Source: Suillus spraguei (Eukaryota > Basidiomycota > Agaricomycetes > Boletales > Suillaceae). From it: a stretch of DNA of 32,131 bases. The notes below the pieces were generated by a model, which searched no databases, was not told the DNA's origin, and saw only the letters and a list, made by a program, of their open reading frames with translations. The DNA lies in the NCBI GenBank assembly GCA_016800925.1, contig JABCPU010000658.1, positions 1 to 32,131 of the forward strand. Direction: 5' to 3'. Of this stretch, positions 9,853 through 19,433 are shown piece by piece; positions within the stretch are counted from its first letter, which is position 1; each line of letters starts with the position of its first letter. The position numbers and the translations under genes were made by a program.

Positions 9853-10180
9853 AAAGCCCCCAGAACTAAGACAGGCGGCAGCCCCCTTGAAGGACATGCA
9901 CAACCTGAACCCCCAGAACCCATGAGGGCGGCAGTCCCCTTGAAGGACATGCACAACCTAAACCCCCAGAACCCATGAGGGCGGCAGTCCCCTTGAAGGA
10001 CATGCACAACCTAAACCCCCAGAACCCATGAGGGCGGCAGTCCCCTTGAAGGACATGCACAACCGAAACCTCCAGAACCCATGAGGGCGGCAGTCCACTT
10101 GAAGGACATGCACAACCCAAACCCCCAGAACCCATGAGGGCGGCAGTCCCCTTGAAGGACATGCACAACCCAGAACTCAT
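9853..10180. repeat. 53-bp satellite, about six copies
   Basis: Units of 53 bp carrying CATGAGGGCGGCAGT, CCCCTTGAAGGACATGCACA and AACCCCCAGAACC. Central copies are almost identical; the first is a variant with AAGACAGG in place of CATGAGGG. The array joins the 174-bp satellite directly at about 9852. Confidence 0.95.
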
Positions 10181-10189
10181 GCAAGCAGA

Positions 10190-10540
10190 ACAAAAAGAAC
10201 GCACCTCTGAGTCAAGTAGACGGTCTTGAAGAACCTAACAGAGCCACTGGATTAGTCAGAAAAGAACAAAGAAGAACGCACCTCTGAGTCAAATAGACGG
10301 TCTTGAAGAACCTGATAGAGTCACTGGATTAGTCAAAAGACAACAAAGAACACACCTCTGAGTCAAGTAGACGGTCTTGAAGGACATGCGAACCTAATAT
10401 AGCCACTGGATTAGTCAGAAAATAACAAAAAAGAACGCACCTCTGAGTCAAGTAGACGGTCTTGAAGAACCTAATGGAGCCACTGGATTAGTCAAAAGAC
10501 AACAAAAGAACGCACCTCTGAGTCAAATAGACACACACAG
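10190..10540. repeat. 73-86 bp satellite, five copies
   Basis: The step GCACCTCTGAGTCAA, then TAGACGGTCTTGAAG and CACTGGATTAGTCA, begins at about 10201, 10278, 10351, 10437 and 10512. The spacing varies between 73 and 86 bp because of A-rich indels. One copy (10375-10390) contains GAAGGACATGC, also a step of the neighbouring 53-bp unit, which suggests exchange between the arrays. Confidence 0.92.
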
Positions 10541-11331
10541 CGCCATACATCAAATGTAAGCAAACATGGGAAATAGAGGAGGTAGTTGAGATGGTGGAAG
10601 AAAGAGAAGAGAAGAGAGCACGACCGAAAAAAAGTCAACCATGACCAAACATGCACACACACAACAGTTACAAACAAACGCGCCACGTCAGCCAAATCAA
10701 CAAAAGTCACAAAAGTCACAACAAAATCATGTGACCTGTGACCGCATGTGGTGGACACGCCTCCCCATTCCTCATTGTCAACATCTTCATTGAATTTAAT
10801 TATATATATATATATATCTTTAACTTGGCTACTTACGATTGAATAAATACTGGAAAGACACGCCATATTTGTATACATAACCGTGTCAGGCTGTTTTTGC
10901 TAAGTTTTTGAACGACTGATATATGTTTATCTGAACTATACAAAATGCTAAGGGATATTGAGGTTCCCTCGAACGAATAATAAGTATGGACAAATAGATT
11001 CAAAGGCCACAAGCACGTATGTAAGATACCTGTTCAAGAAAGGACTCTGGCATGGAGAATTGGGGCTCTAGTCAAACATTTTCATTTTACATTTGGCCGC
11101 AACAATGAATTATCAGGCATGCTTCTGGACATTTTCTAACTCCGGTTCGGACTTAATAACGACTGGGAGTCAGTTCAAGCTGCGGTGTGACGCTGAGTTC
11201 AATATGTCATATTGATGTATGTTTGTCTGACCGCATGGCATGAAAAAAAAAAGCAGGGTCCACAAACGCCAACATTTGTCCACAACCACCATCATCACAC
11301 TTTCCACTCCGGTTGTGGTCTTTCCATTACC
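10541..11331. other. Intergenic, with a (TA)n tract
   Basis: AT-rich spacer between the satellites and the first gene. A perfect TA microsatellite lies at 10800-10817. An apparent minus-strand frame (10492-10878) runs through the satellite end and the TA tract and has no support. Just before the gene, 11245-11300 has an A run and a CAC/CAT-rich stretch. No clear TATA box is seen for the gene at 11332. Confidence 0.6.
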
Positions 11332-12884
11332 ATGCCTGCAACAAAGATGACCGCGAAAAAGTCCAATGGAGGTGTGGCACCACGCATGCCACTCACAATG
11401 CCTGACCTGGATTGCCTGACTGTGCCAGCTAACGTCATGGACGTCAGCGAGGACTTATCTGACCATAACAACGTGAGTGCCGAGCTACTCTTTGTAATTC
11501 TTGCTGTAACGCGTGAAAATCAGTTTTGTATCATTTGTCGTGATGGCTCTAGCAAGCCCAACTCCCTCGTATGCTGCAACGGTTGTCCTCGGGTCACTTG
11601 CGTCAACTGCATGAACATTCCGCTGCAGTTTCAAGCAACGATCCTGTCGCAGGATATCATCTTCCGTTGCATTGTTTGTCACATCGATCAGCAAGCGGTG
11701 GACAACAAGCGCACACCATATTTTGTAAGTGATTCAATCAATTGATTGCGCTTGTATTAGGATTCATTGACATGTGTGCAGGGTTTCTACAAGGATGGAG
11801 TACCAGTGCTGAACACCTTCCTGCCGATCCTCGCTACTCTGGAGGTCTCCAGACGGGCGCAAATCTCATCCTCTTCGGTGCTCTTCGTGCATCTCACACT
11901 TGTGGACAACGACACTACTGGTGGGCCGTTCGAACTGGCTTACAGATTGCTGGAGCAGTACTTTCCAAGAGGTGGGAGTGATTTTAAGGAGATAACATTC
12001 GACATCGCAACGAAGACGAAGGCAACCGACTACCTAGAGCAGGTATGCAAATTGGTCCAGGCCCTCCAGAAGCAGCGACCTTGGTCCCGCCTGGTGATAG
12101 CCATCACTAACCACACGGACAATGACACCGGCGACCTATTTGCAGGTTATGTCAGAGGCAAATACATTTCCGGCGCCGTAAGCGAGGTAAGTGCTGTTCT
12201 TCCGTCAAAACCTCAACTCGCTGATCACATCTTAGTTCCTCGGAATACTGCTCAAGCCTTGGCAGCCGATGATCGACGCTGCCAAGCAATCCTTCTTGTG
12301 GCTTTTTGCTTGTGGGGCGTTAGTAAAGAACCCTAATTCGTTCAAGGCCTTGCAAGAGTCTCTGCTTCTGTGCGTCTTTTCATCTTCATCGCCGTTGAGG
12401 GCTTGACTTAGAGCATTCTAGCCACCATGTCACCGCCGGCATTGCGTTCACCGCACCACGATTCCAACCAAGTTTCACGTCCCATCTACTCCTGGCGTTC
12501 TGTGAGCTCATTCTCATTGAATCTGTCGACCTCACATTCGGCTTTCAACAAATGCTGGGCCGGTCAAACGACCTTGGTCGGCACACCGACGTCATTTTAA
12601 TGAGAACGGACTTGCTCGCGGGAGCACTCAGCATTACTAAATACAGCTGGGCAAACGTCCACCGTCGTCCATGGGGGCAATACTTGCCAATCCAATGCCC
12701 AGACTGCGGTCTGGTGGATGCTTGGAGGTCTGCGACAAAAGGAGGTGCTTACCTGTTTGAGTGCCCTAATGATCAGTGCAGGAAGTTTTTGAGGTTCGAG
12801 AGACCGGTCAACTCGGTGATATTGGTTCAAGGGAAGACGCAAGATAGTTGCTGGCTCTCTATAAAGTTGGACACCAGCGCTTGA
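11332..12884 (+). CDS. Zinc-finger protein with caspase-like His/Cys core (copy A)
   Basis: Five exons fit in phase: 11332-11472, 11524-11724, 11782-12186, 12236-12369 and 12422-12884 (about 447 aa). The 51-nt first intron is in frame and could be retained. The start was chosen because MPATKMTAKK parallels the paralogue at 13659. Domains: a PHD/RING-like cysteine cluster from residue 49 (FCIIC, VCCNGCPRVTCVNC, FRCIVC); a middle domain in which a hydrophobic strand ends in a histidine (RLVIAITNHTDNDTG, His about 225) and, 50 residues later, another ends in a cysteine (SFLWLFACGALV, Cys about 275), the layout of clan CD caspase/CHAT-like peptidases; and a C-terminal zinc ribbon (CPDC, then CPNDQC). 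Same domain order as the gene at 13659, with low identity, so an old duplication. The protease assignment is inference. A non-catalytic fold is possible because the glycine usual after the His is replaced by Thr. Confidence 0.75.
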
Positions 12885-12888
12885 TCGT

Positions 12889-13257
12889 TTACTTTTCATA
12901 TATGTACTCCTGTACCTCCATGTTCTCATCACTGGTCGGCGATTTGTTGGATGTAGATGTTGTACAATAGCTTTTTTCCCGTTGCATGCCTTTCATAGTT
13001 CGATGGAGGCCTTCGTCTGCAAAATCATGAACTTGACCTTGCAACACGTCATCCAATCTGTCAATCGGCACTTGTTCCGTGGTGTCTGTGTTTTGTTCAA
13101 GCTGGGCAAATGCTCCGTCAACCTCATCAAGTGATATCGATTCAGGACCTGCAAGATCATCTTCGACTTCCTGAGTCTGAGGAGGAAGTGGGGGTGCCCA
13201 CGCAAAATTGGCTTCTAGATCAGCAGCTACATCAACATTAATGCCGGGCTGGGGCAC
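12889..13257 (-). CDS. Hypothetical acidic protein or terminal exon
   Basis: An open frame of 122 codons on the minus strand, convergent with copy A and ending within 5 bp of its stop. The translation is acidic and Gln/Asp/Glu-rich (VEDDLAGPESISLDEVDGAF, EQVPIDRLDDVLQGQ), with no domain I recognise. A CCCCAG acceptor-like step lies at its apparent start, and the 223-bp palindrome begins only 25 bp upstream. It may therefore be the last exon of a gene cut off by insertion of the palindrome rather than a complete gene. Confidence 0.35.
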   Translation of the reverse strand: MPQPGINVDVAADLEANFAWAPPLPPQTQEVEDDLAGPESISLDEVDGAFAQLEQNTDTTEQVPIDRLDDVLQGQVHDFADEGLHRTMKGMQREKSYCTTSTSNKSPTSDENMEVQEYIYEK

Positions 13258-13281
13258 GAGTTATATGCTTTCAGGTCAATA

Positions 13282-13504
13282 TAATATGCAATTACAGCCA
13301 CTTTGATCTCGACAGATAGTGTTATGGGCAGAAGTCTGCTGACAGAATTCGGCAGTATGTCAAGCAGGGCGAAAGATCAAACTACTCATATTAATGATGA
13401 GTAGTTTGATCTTTCGCCCTGCTTGACATACTGCCGAATTCTGTCAGCGGACTTCTGCCCACAACCCTATCTGTCGAGATCAAAGTGGCTGTAATTGCAT
13501 ATTA
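13282..13504. repeat. Near-perfect 223-bp palindrome
   Basis: Two arms of 108 bp (13282-13389 and 13397-13504) pair around a 7-base loop (ATTAATG). I count three mismatches: two in the GATAGTGTTATGGG stretch and one near TCTGCTGAC. It lies between the minus-strand frame that ends the 12.9 kb region and the promoter of the gene at 13659, starting about 155 bp upstream of that ATG. The arms match nothing else I can see in the window. Confidence 0.97.
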
Positions 13505-13515
13505 GTCGCATGCTA

Positions 13516-13580
13516 CCGATTGATCGGACATCACCTCTTCTTCGGATCGCCGACCGAATCTGAGTCTGTGGGTATATAAG
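13516..13580 (+). promoter_or_regulatory. Promoter of the copy B gene
   Basis: A TATA box (TATATAAG, 13573-13580) lies about 80 bp before the ATG at 13659. Just upstream are two small dyads: CCGATTGATCGG (13516-13527) and TTCGGATCGCCGACCGAA (13541-13558). The CGG/CCG halves resemble sites of fungal zinc-cluster regulators, which is inference. Confidence 0.6.
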
Positions 13581-13658
13581 AGGGCTTCATACTCAAGATA
13601 AGCCCTTTCTTTCTTCACATAACCATTCTTTTACATCTCTTGTTCCCATACGTCTACT

Positions 13659-15541
13659 ATGCCCCCAAAACGCACCGCCAAAACTACACAATTGCCAAAA
13701 AAGAAGGCAAAGATGGGGGCAATCTTTGGCCACATTTCACGTGCTGCTCCCGGACAAGTGATCCCTGGAAGTCTGATTCCAAGTATGGGACATCTTGCGC
13801 CCAGATTCAGACATCCCAGGATGCCTGATGCTGATGCCGATCAGCCAATGGGCGATGAAACTCAACAGGGCACCAAGACAAACAACACAACCGCTGATGT
13901 CTTAGTGCAAGGTGCACTTTCCATGCCCCCCGTGGCAGCAAGCGCGGATACTACTGCTCCTTCGGGCCCTATATCTGTGGGCACATTCTGTCACTTCTGC
14001 TTGGACGCCTGTGCTCCACCTCACCAGTTTGAATGCGTGGAGTGCGCCGCCATCATATGCGAGCAATCTGTCCCTCGCAGCAGCGGTTGCATCTACCTGG
14101 AGACTGTAAACGTCGGGGAGGATAAGTTTCTCTGTCCGATGTGCTCGAGGACTGGCGCAGGCAAACAAATACCATTGCGATACTCATTTATCGGATTTGG
14201 AAGGAGAAAGAAAGTCAAAATGCTTTGGCCCATGGCCATCATCAATCTCACGCTCCAGTCGATGAACGACAACTACTTAGGTCTTACAGTGAAACTTGAG
14301 GCAGAGAACCATTACCAGCCGTTGCCCCGTAATGTAAGTCCCACTGCCAGAATTATGCTTGACAATGCTAACCATCACATAACACTGCAGTTATTTGTTC
14401 AGACTCTACAAATGCGCGGTGGAAAACAAGTCTCAGAGTCCAGAAAGGTTGCACCAGGGATAGATTTTGTCCTGCGCAATGCAAACGATGGCTTCCCGCC
14501 CAATACATTCATTGTTCTCGATACACACTCCGACGAATACTCGGGCATGCTGCAGCACACCGGCGGGCAACATGGCGGCATCAACACATCGATTGGAGAA
14601 ATACTCACCGCTTACCTTGGAGAGGAGTGTTGGAGTGCATTAAAGAAAGCGTCAGTCACTGCAAGAGAGGACAAGACCGTGCTCAAAACGGTCAACGGCA
14701 AGAAACCTTGGTGCGATCTCACTGCCGCCTCCAGAGGAGGATGGAGAGGCGTGTTCATGGTGAGCTGTGGCCCCGCAATCAGAGTGACCCACCATTTCCA
14801 GGAGGTGAAAGCTCTAGTCGCAAGGTGAGTGCATGCTTGTTTATAGATACCCGTGATTCACCCTCCTTCAGCGATCGTGTCGACTTTGTGTTAGCATTCG
14901 GTGGATCGGGCACCCTGCCGTCCATGATATCCGGTACCGTTCGCTCTCTCCTGCTCGAAATTGGCGTCTTCGGTGAGACGGATGTCTGGTCCGCATTATG
15001 CCGTGTCCTATCCACCAGCCACGACGTCCTAGACTACACCACAGCGGTGCTAGTGTATGCCGTAAAATCTGGTAAAGATCGTGTTGTCGAGTGCCGGCAA
15101 GTGTCCAAGGACATTCCTGGATTGCGCGCGTTTGGGTTTGAGTTCAAATCCTGTGGTACCCCCGGATGCCAGCCGATGCCAGCAGATCTACGCGTGTACA
15201 ATCGAGACTCCAAAGTTCATCTGCGGTGTCTGAGATGCAAGTGGAGGTCAACACCTGTGAGTACGGATGAAGACAACAAGCATTTCAAGAGGATAGAGAA
15301 GACTCTGGCGCCCACGTTGTTCTGGCATCATTACCCACCTTCCAGCGATCTCCAGAACTTCTTTGTGGAGCAAACCAACATCCACCCCAATGCTAAGGTG
15401 GCTGCTCTTTCTCAGACCACCAAGGGTGGAAAGGGTATCGAGAAGAAGGGGAAGGGGAAGCAAAGGGCTCTTGCGGCTGATATCAAGGAAGATTGGGAGA
15501 TTGCTGCTGACAGTGCGCTCCCCATGGACATCTTTAACTAA
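13659..15541 (+). CDS. Zinc-finger protein with caspase-like His/Cys core (copy B)
   Basis: Three exons (13659-14333, 14391-14824, 14872-15541) give 592 aa; the first intron is 57 nt and in frame but has strong signals (GTAAGT, CTAAC, CTGCAG). The N-terminus is basic (PKKKAK). A PHD/RING-like cluster follows: C111-x2-C114, C126-x2-C129, C134, C144, C159-x2-C162. The middle domain has a strand ending in His271 (NTFIVLDTHSDEYSGMLQHT) and one ending in Cys351 (GVFMVSCGPAI), which fits the caspase-fold dyad better than copy A does. A conserved alpha/beta stretch (VDFVLAFGGSGTLPSM) and a zinc ribbon (CGTPGC, then LRCLRC) come next, and the tail is Lys/Gly-rich (EKKGKGKQRA). Paralogue of the gene at 11332, same strand. 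Likely nuclear from the basic segments. Peptidase activity and role are inferred only. Confidence 0.8.
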
Positions 15542-15709
15542 ATACACATTTGTCGCCCATCTGCTGACTACTGGATGTATTGCTTGTATTACTACACTCG
15601 AAGGTTTTTCCCTGTTACAGAACGGTTGTTGAGATTTGCAACTAATATGCGTGAGGTTCATGAGAGCGTGAAACTTATAATGCATAACACTTGAAGCGTA
15701 CTGGAACAT

Positions 15710-16195
15710 TCACCTACTCATGCCCGGTTGCGCGAGGGAGCAAGCAGCCTGACCAGTGCAATGTAGGAACAAATTGGCCATAAAGCATGTAAACAGATCT
15801 TCATACATTGGAAAGAAATAGCTAAGATGGTATGAGGTGCAAGGGGGAGATTCTAATACAAATCTCGATACATATGCTGACATTGGTACCTCCTCGGCCA
15901 TGCATACATGCCTGGCCAAAAGTACAACAATGCGTAAGATGTATACCAGGCAATTGACCGCGAAGGCCACACAAATACGTTTTGGTGTTCTATCGGTGTC
16001 CTTTACTGCCAGATCAATCAGTTTCATGACGCTCTTGATGCGTATTCGCATGCAATCCGCGTCAAACCTTATATCTCTGAAATGTTGTTTCACTTTGGCA
16101 GCCTTTACAAGAGCTACAACAACCACATCTTGGACGCCACCATCGCTTATGCTCGTGCCAGCGAAGTCACTTCGAACAAATTCCTCTACTGTCAA
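15710..16195 (-). CDS. Hypothetical protein, one possible membrane helix
   Basis: A single open frame of 161 codons facing away from the gene at 16476. It contains a hydrophobic stretch (VNCLVYILRIVVLLARHV) and a mixed N-terminal half (VVVVALVKAAKVKQHFRDIR). A TATA-like step shared with the divergent gene lies about 120 bp upstream. I recognise no family. The opposite strand is also open for 125 codons here, which weakens the case. Possibly a small membrane protein, possibly a chance frame. Confidence 0.35.
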   Translation of the reverse strand: MTVEEFVRSDFAGTSISDGGVQDVVVVALVKAAKVKQHFRDIRFDADCMRIRIKSVMKLIDLAVKDTDRTPKRICVAFAVNCLVYILRIVVLLARHVCMAEEVPMSAYVSRFVLESPPCTSYHLSYFFPMYEDLFTCFMANLFLHCTGQAACSLAQPGMSR

Positions 16196-16314
16196 TCAAT
16201 TCTACATCAGATGAACTCCCGCTTCCTTGGTTAGGGCTAGGGTACAGGGCATGACCGCGAGTAATCAACCGAATGGAGATATAGACCAAATACACACAAA
16301 TGTGTTATTTGGAA

Positions 16315-16322
16315 TATATAAC
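16315..16322. promoter_or_regulatory. TATA-like step in divergent spacer
   Basis: TATATAAC lies about 155 bp before the ATG at 16476 and, read on the other strand, about 120 bp before the minus-strand frame starting at 16195. An imperfect dyad (CCAAATACAC and GTGTTATTTGG, 16286-16312) sits beside it. It may serve either direction. Confidence 0.35.
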
Positions 16323-16475
16323 GAGGGCATGCTATGAAATTTCCTGCTTCTGATCTTCTCGCACATTAGTACCAACAATCGTTCTATCAATTTTGACCAA
16401 CACCATAAATGGTCCTCAGTAAAACTACAGGTGCATGGTCATATCCTCTCTTAGTACAGTGGGAGCAATGCTGAT

Positions 16476-19029
16476 ATGGGACATCGGGTCCTTGTAGCTC
16501 TTAGAAATGCAGCCGACCTGCCCACAACTACGGCAAGGACGGGTGGGAGGTGTCCAGCTGGGACAATCCTGCTGGATCACCCCATCGCATCTTTTGCGAT
16601 CCCTTCAGTGAACGCAGAATGCGATTTCCAGCCCACAGACAGGGAATTTAGATTCCTCCCTCCAGAAGACGTTGATGTCATCGAGGCAAACACCCAGCAC
16701 AGGACCCAGACATGCCGTGTGCCCGTTATGGAGGGTGAAACAATGGTGGGATACATACCCCTGCCCTTGCGATACCGAGCCGCTTGGCTTCATTTGTCCT
16801 ATACCATAGTGGCTGATACGCAGACTTGGAGTCTCTGGGCGGCGGAGGAAGAAGCTGCGAAAAAGAAGACCAGTAAGGAGTATGCCATATTCATGCGTCA
16901 GAACTCCGGTGCAGGGGTTGCACAAGACATGTTGGCCAGATTGCTAGTAGTGGACGAATTAGTCACCTGGGCATATGACGCATCACATGGTGGGAAAGCT
17001 TCGGTCAGGGTTCTGGATGAGTGGAAAATACGTTGGTCAAGGGATTGGTTTAACATCAGTTATGAACAAGCCTTTGCCACAGGAGGCAAATTCCTTCAGG
17101 CTGATCCCATCAATCTGGGAAACACTGCATTGTTCGGTGAGTTTTTCTGCCCAAGTCTCATTGTTTCATAAACTGAATCTCATCGTGTAGAGGAAAACTG
17201 GGCCCTCGATAGGGAAGAGAGGGCACTGTTGTTTCCTCCCAATGACTTGGACGATTGGTTTGATGGCGAGATCGAAGGGTTTGAAGAACTTTTCAAGAAA
17301 ACATTTAAAAGACAATCGATCGCCGCTTTGAAGAAGCCAGACCAGTTCACAATGAGGCAATATGATGATAAGGCTGTGTTACCAGCAAGATGGCACGAGG
17401 GCCAGAAACCGGCACCTCATTTCTGGAGTCCATTTTTGTGGGACTGGGTCGCAAAGGGCAAGCTCTGTATTACACGCTATGCCTGTCTTTGCTAATAACT
17501 CCACTGATTACAGGCAATGACTTGAGGGGCAAGCCAATGGAATTTTTGTACTGCGTGCTCACACAAAACCCACCTTATGCCCGCTTTGAGCAGTTCTTAC
17601 AAGATATGAACACGCTGGTCAACATCGTTGGTAAAACAGTCAGCTGGAACGACATCAAGGAGCTTGCGCAACAGCTTTGGATGGGCGAGATGACCTGGAG
17701 GGAATTTGTAAGCTACACGATGGAACACTATCTGAAGGACCTTCCCAGAGCAGTGACGAAAATTTCCGCACAAACAGGTATGTTTCAATTTTCTATAATG
17801 GGGATGTATGAACCCTAAATGATTTCATTGAAGATGCGGCCAATGTGTTCGATACGTTTGAAGCGCGCTTGCTCCTCGAAGGCTATGTTCGCAGGCATGA
17901 CGAATTGGGGGACAATCAACCCTGGAATGTGAGGGATGACATTCTCTGGCAAGGCCTGTTAAGAGTCACTGTCAAAAAGTATGGCGATGGGTGGGACTGG
18001 GTGATCTCACAGATCATCTGTGGGAAGAACGTTCCAGATGTCTTGAAAAGTGCAGGGCGTTGGTGGGCAGCACGTGAAGGGAGCTTGGAAGAGGATCAGA
18101 GCATCCCAGAATGCAGGTCCTATGAACCTCAACAGCAAGAAAGTTCCGGTGAGCGCAAGGACCACATTCTCCGTCAAAGATATTCTAAATCATCATTATT
18201 ACCCTCAACAGATGAAGACATGCAGGTGGACAAAGATGCGGAAGGTTCTGTATCAGCTGGTGAGGATGCAGAGCCCAAAGATGCTGCACACCAGACAAAT
18301 GAGGACGCTGGTGAGTCTTACCTTGCTGCTCTACAAGAGAATGTTGACCCTAACTGGCATTTACTTTATTTCAAGGTCCAGCTGCACCAGACAGTGGAAT
18401 GCGCTTGGGCGACAATGTCGATGGGTCCGGTGAGTGCAACTGCTATCTACCAACTTGGCATTGACTTGATTGTTAGGTTTATCTGCACCAGACAATGGGA
18501 TGCAGGAGGACGAAAATATTCATGGTTCCGGTGAGTACAACTGATGTCTCGTCGAATAGAAATTCACATGAAGCTCGGTCCATTCGCACCAGGCCCTGGT
18601 ATTAGCATCGATGGCAATTTCGATCGTTCTGAGGATAGGGAGGAAGTTAACACCAGCGAAGCACAATCTTCTATGCTTCCTGCTGCTGGTCTGCCTGCGC
18701 CTTCACTTGCACCTCCACTGACCGCTGCACATTTCCCTCCGCAAACGTTGTCGAATGCAACTGAGGTCAGACAGGCGCAACAAGTGGCTATGGACCGTTT
18801 TGAAGAGTACTTGAACCACCGGGATGTAAATAAGTATGAAGACGATTTAAACGCCTGTTACTCCTCGGAATATGCAGCCATCATCAAGGAGCACACAGAT
18901 GGTCTCAGAGCTTCCATTGAGGCCAACCAAGTCCCAGGTCCATATGCAGCCGTCCACAACTTCGTTAACAACTGTAAAGCGATTGCGAAGAGGAAAGAGG
19001 CTGAATTTGCGCAGCAGGGACTCTTGTGA
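16476..19029 (+). CDS. Unknown multi-exon protein with duplicated 54-nt exons
   Basis: Eight exons fit in phase: 16476-17136, 17191-17466, 17514-17777, 17834-18148, 18212-18310, 18376-18429, 18477-18530 and 18560-19029 (about 730 aa). The last intron would be only 29 nt; skipping exon 7 also keeps the frame. I do not recognise the family. The first 500 residues are Trp-rich and look globular and helical (WNDIKELAQQLWMGEMTWRE, YGDGWDWVISQIICG). An acidic, low-complexity region follows (DEDMQVDKDAEGSVSAGEDA). Exons 6 and 7 and the start of exon 8 encode three variants of one 18-residue unit, roughly G-x2-AP-x2-G followed by an acidic segment ending G/R-S. The C-terminal 100 residues look helical (TEVRQAQQVAMDRFEEYLNH). 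It lies between copy B and the dioxygenase on the same strand. No function can be assigned. Confidence 0.65.
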
Positions 19030-19348
19030 TAGATGTTGCTTTTCATTCAACTGGTTGCATGTTGTCTTGATCTTTGTCTGGGAATATGCTACATTACGTT
19101 TGACTTTCTCATTCGCATGGGGTGTTTTTGATGTATAGATGCAATGTACAGCAGTGATTGTTCTTTGATTTGCATTTCTACCACGCAGTTGGCATTCTGA
19201 GAGAACATGCATGAGCTGCAACCAACTCCAACTCCTATTCCTACAAGCCCTAATGTTACTGGCCATGTCCGCCAAATAGCTGCCCCATTTGGAGCCATAT
19301 ATACATAAGCATATGCTGAAATTCATTATTAATAAGCGCAACATGGTC
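19030..19348. other. Intergenic spacer
   Basis: About 320 bp between the stop of the unknown multi-exon gene and the dioxygenase promoter. I see no coding, repeat or RNA signal apart from scattered short open frames. Confidence 0.5.
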
Positions 19349-19388
19349 ATTATGAAACTGTACAGTTTCATAATAACCTTATAAAAAG
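19349..19388 (+). promoter_or_regulatory. Perfect 26-bp palindrome beside the dioxygenase TATA box
   Basis: ATTATGAAACTGT and its exact reverse complement abut at 19349-19374, and TATAAAAAG begins at 19380, 54 bp before the ATG at 19434. The symmetry and position suggest an operator for a dimeric regulator, or a stem in a long 5' leader. Binding is inference. Confidence 0.6.
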
Positions 19389-19433
19389 CATCGATTATTT
19401 TATATAACAGTCAGACTTTCACTATCTTCCTTC

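Noticed and set aside
8104..10540. CRISPR array
   Set aside because: The units are contiguous or differ by simple indels, with no unique spacers, and the DNA is eukaryotic.
10492..10878. 128-codon minus frame
   Set aside because: Crosses a satellite copy and the TA microsatellite; no motif.
15837..16214. 125-codon plus frame opposite the minus-strand hypothetical gene
   Set aside because: Ser/Thr-rich antisense reading without motif; the minus frame is longer and more protein-like, though itself weak.
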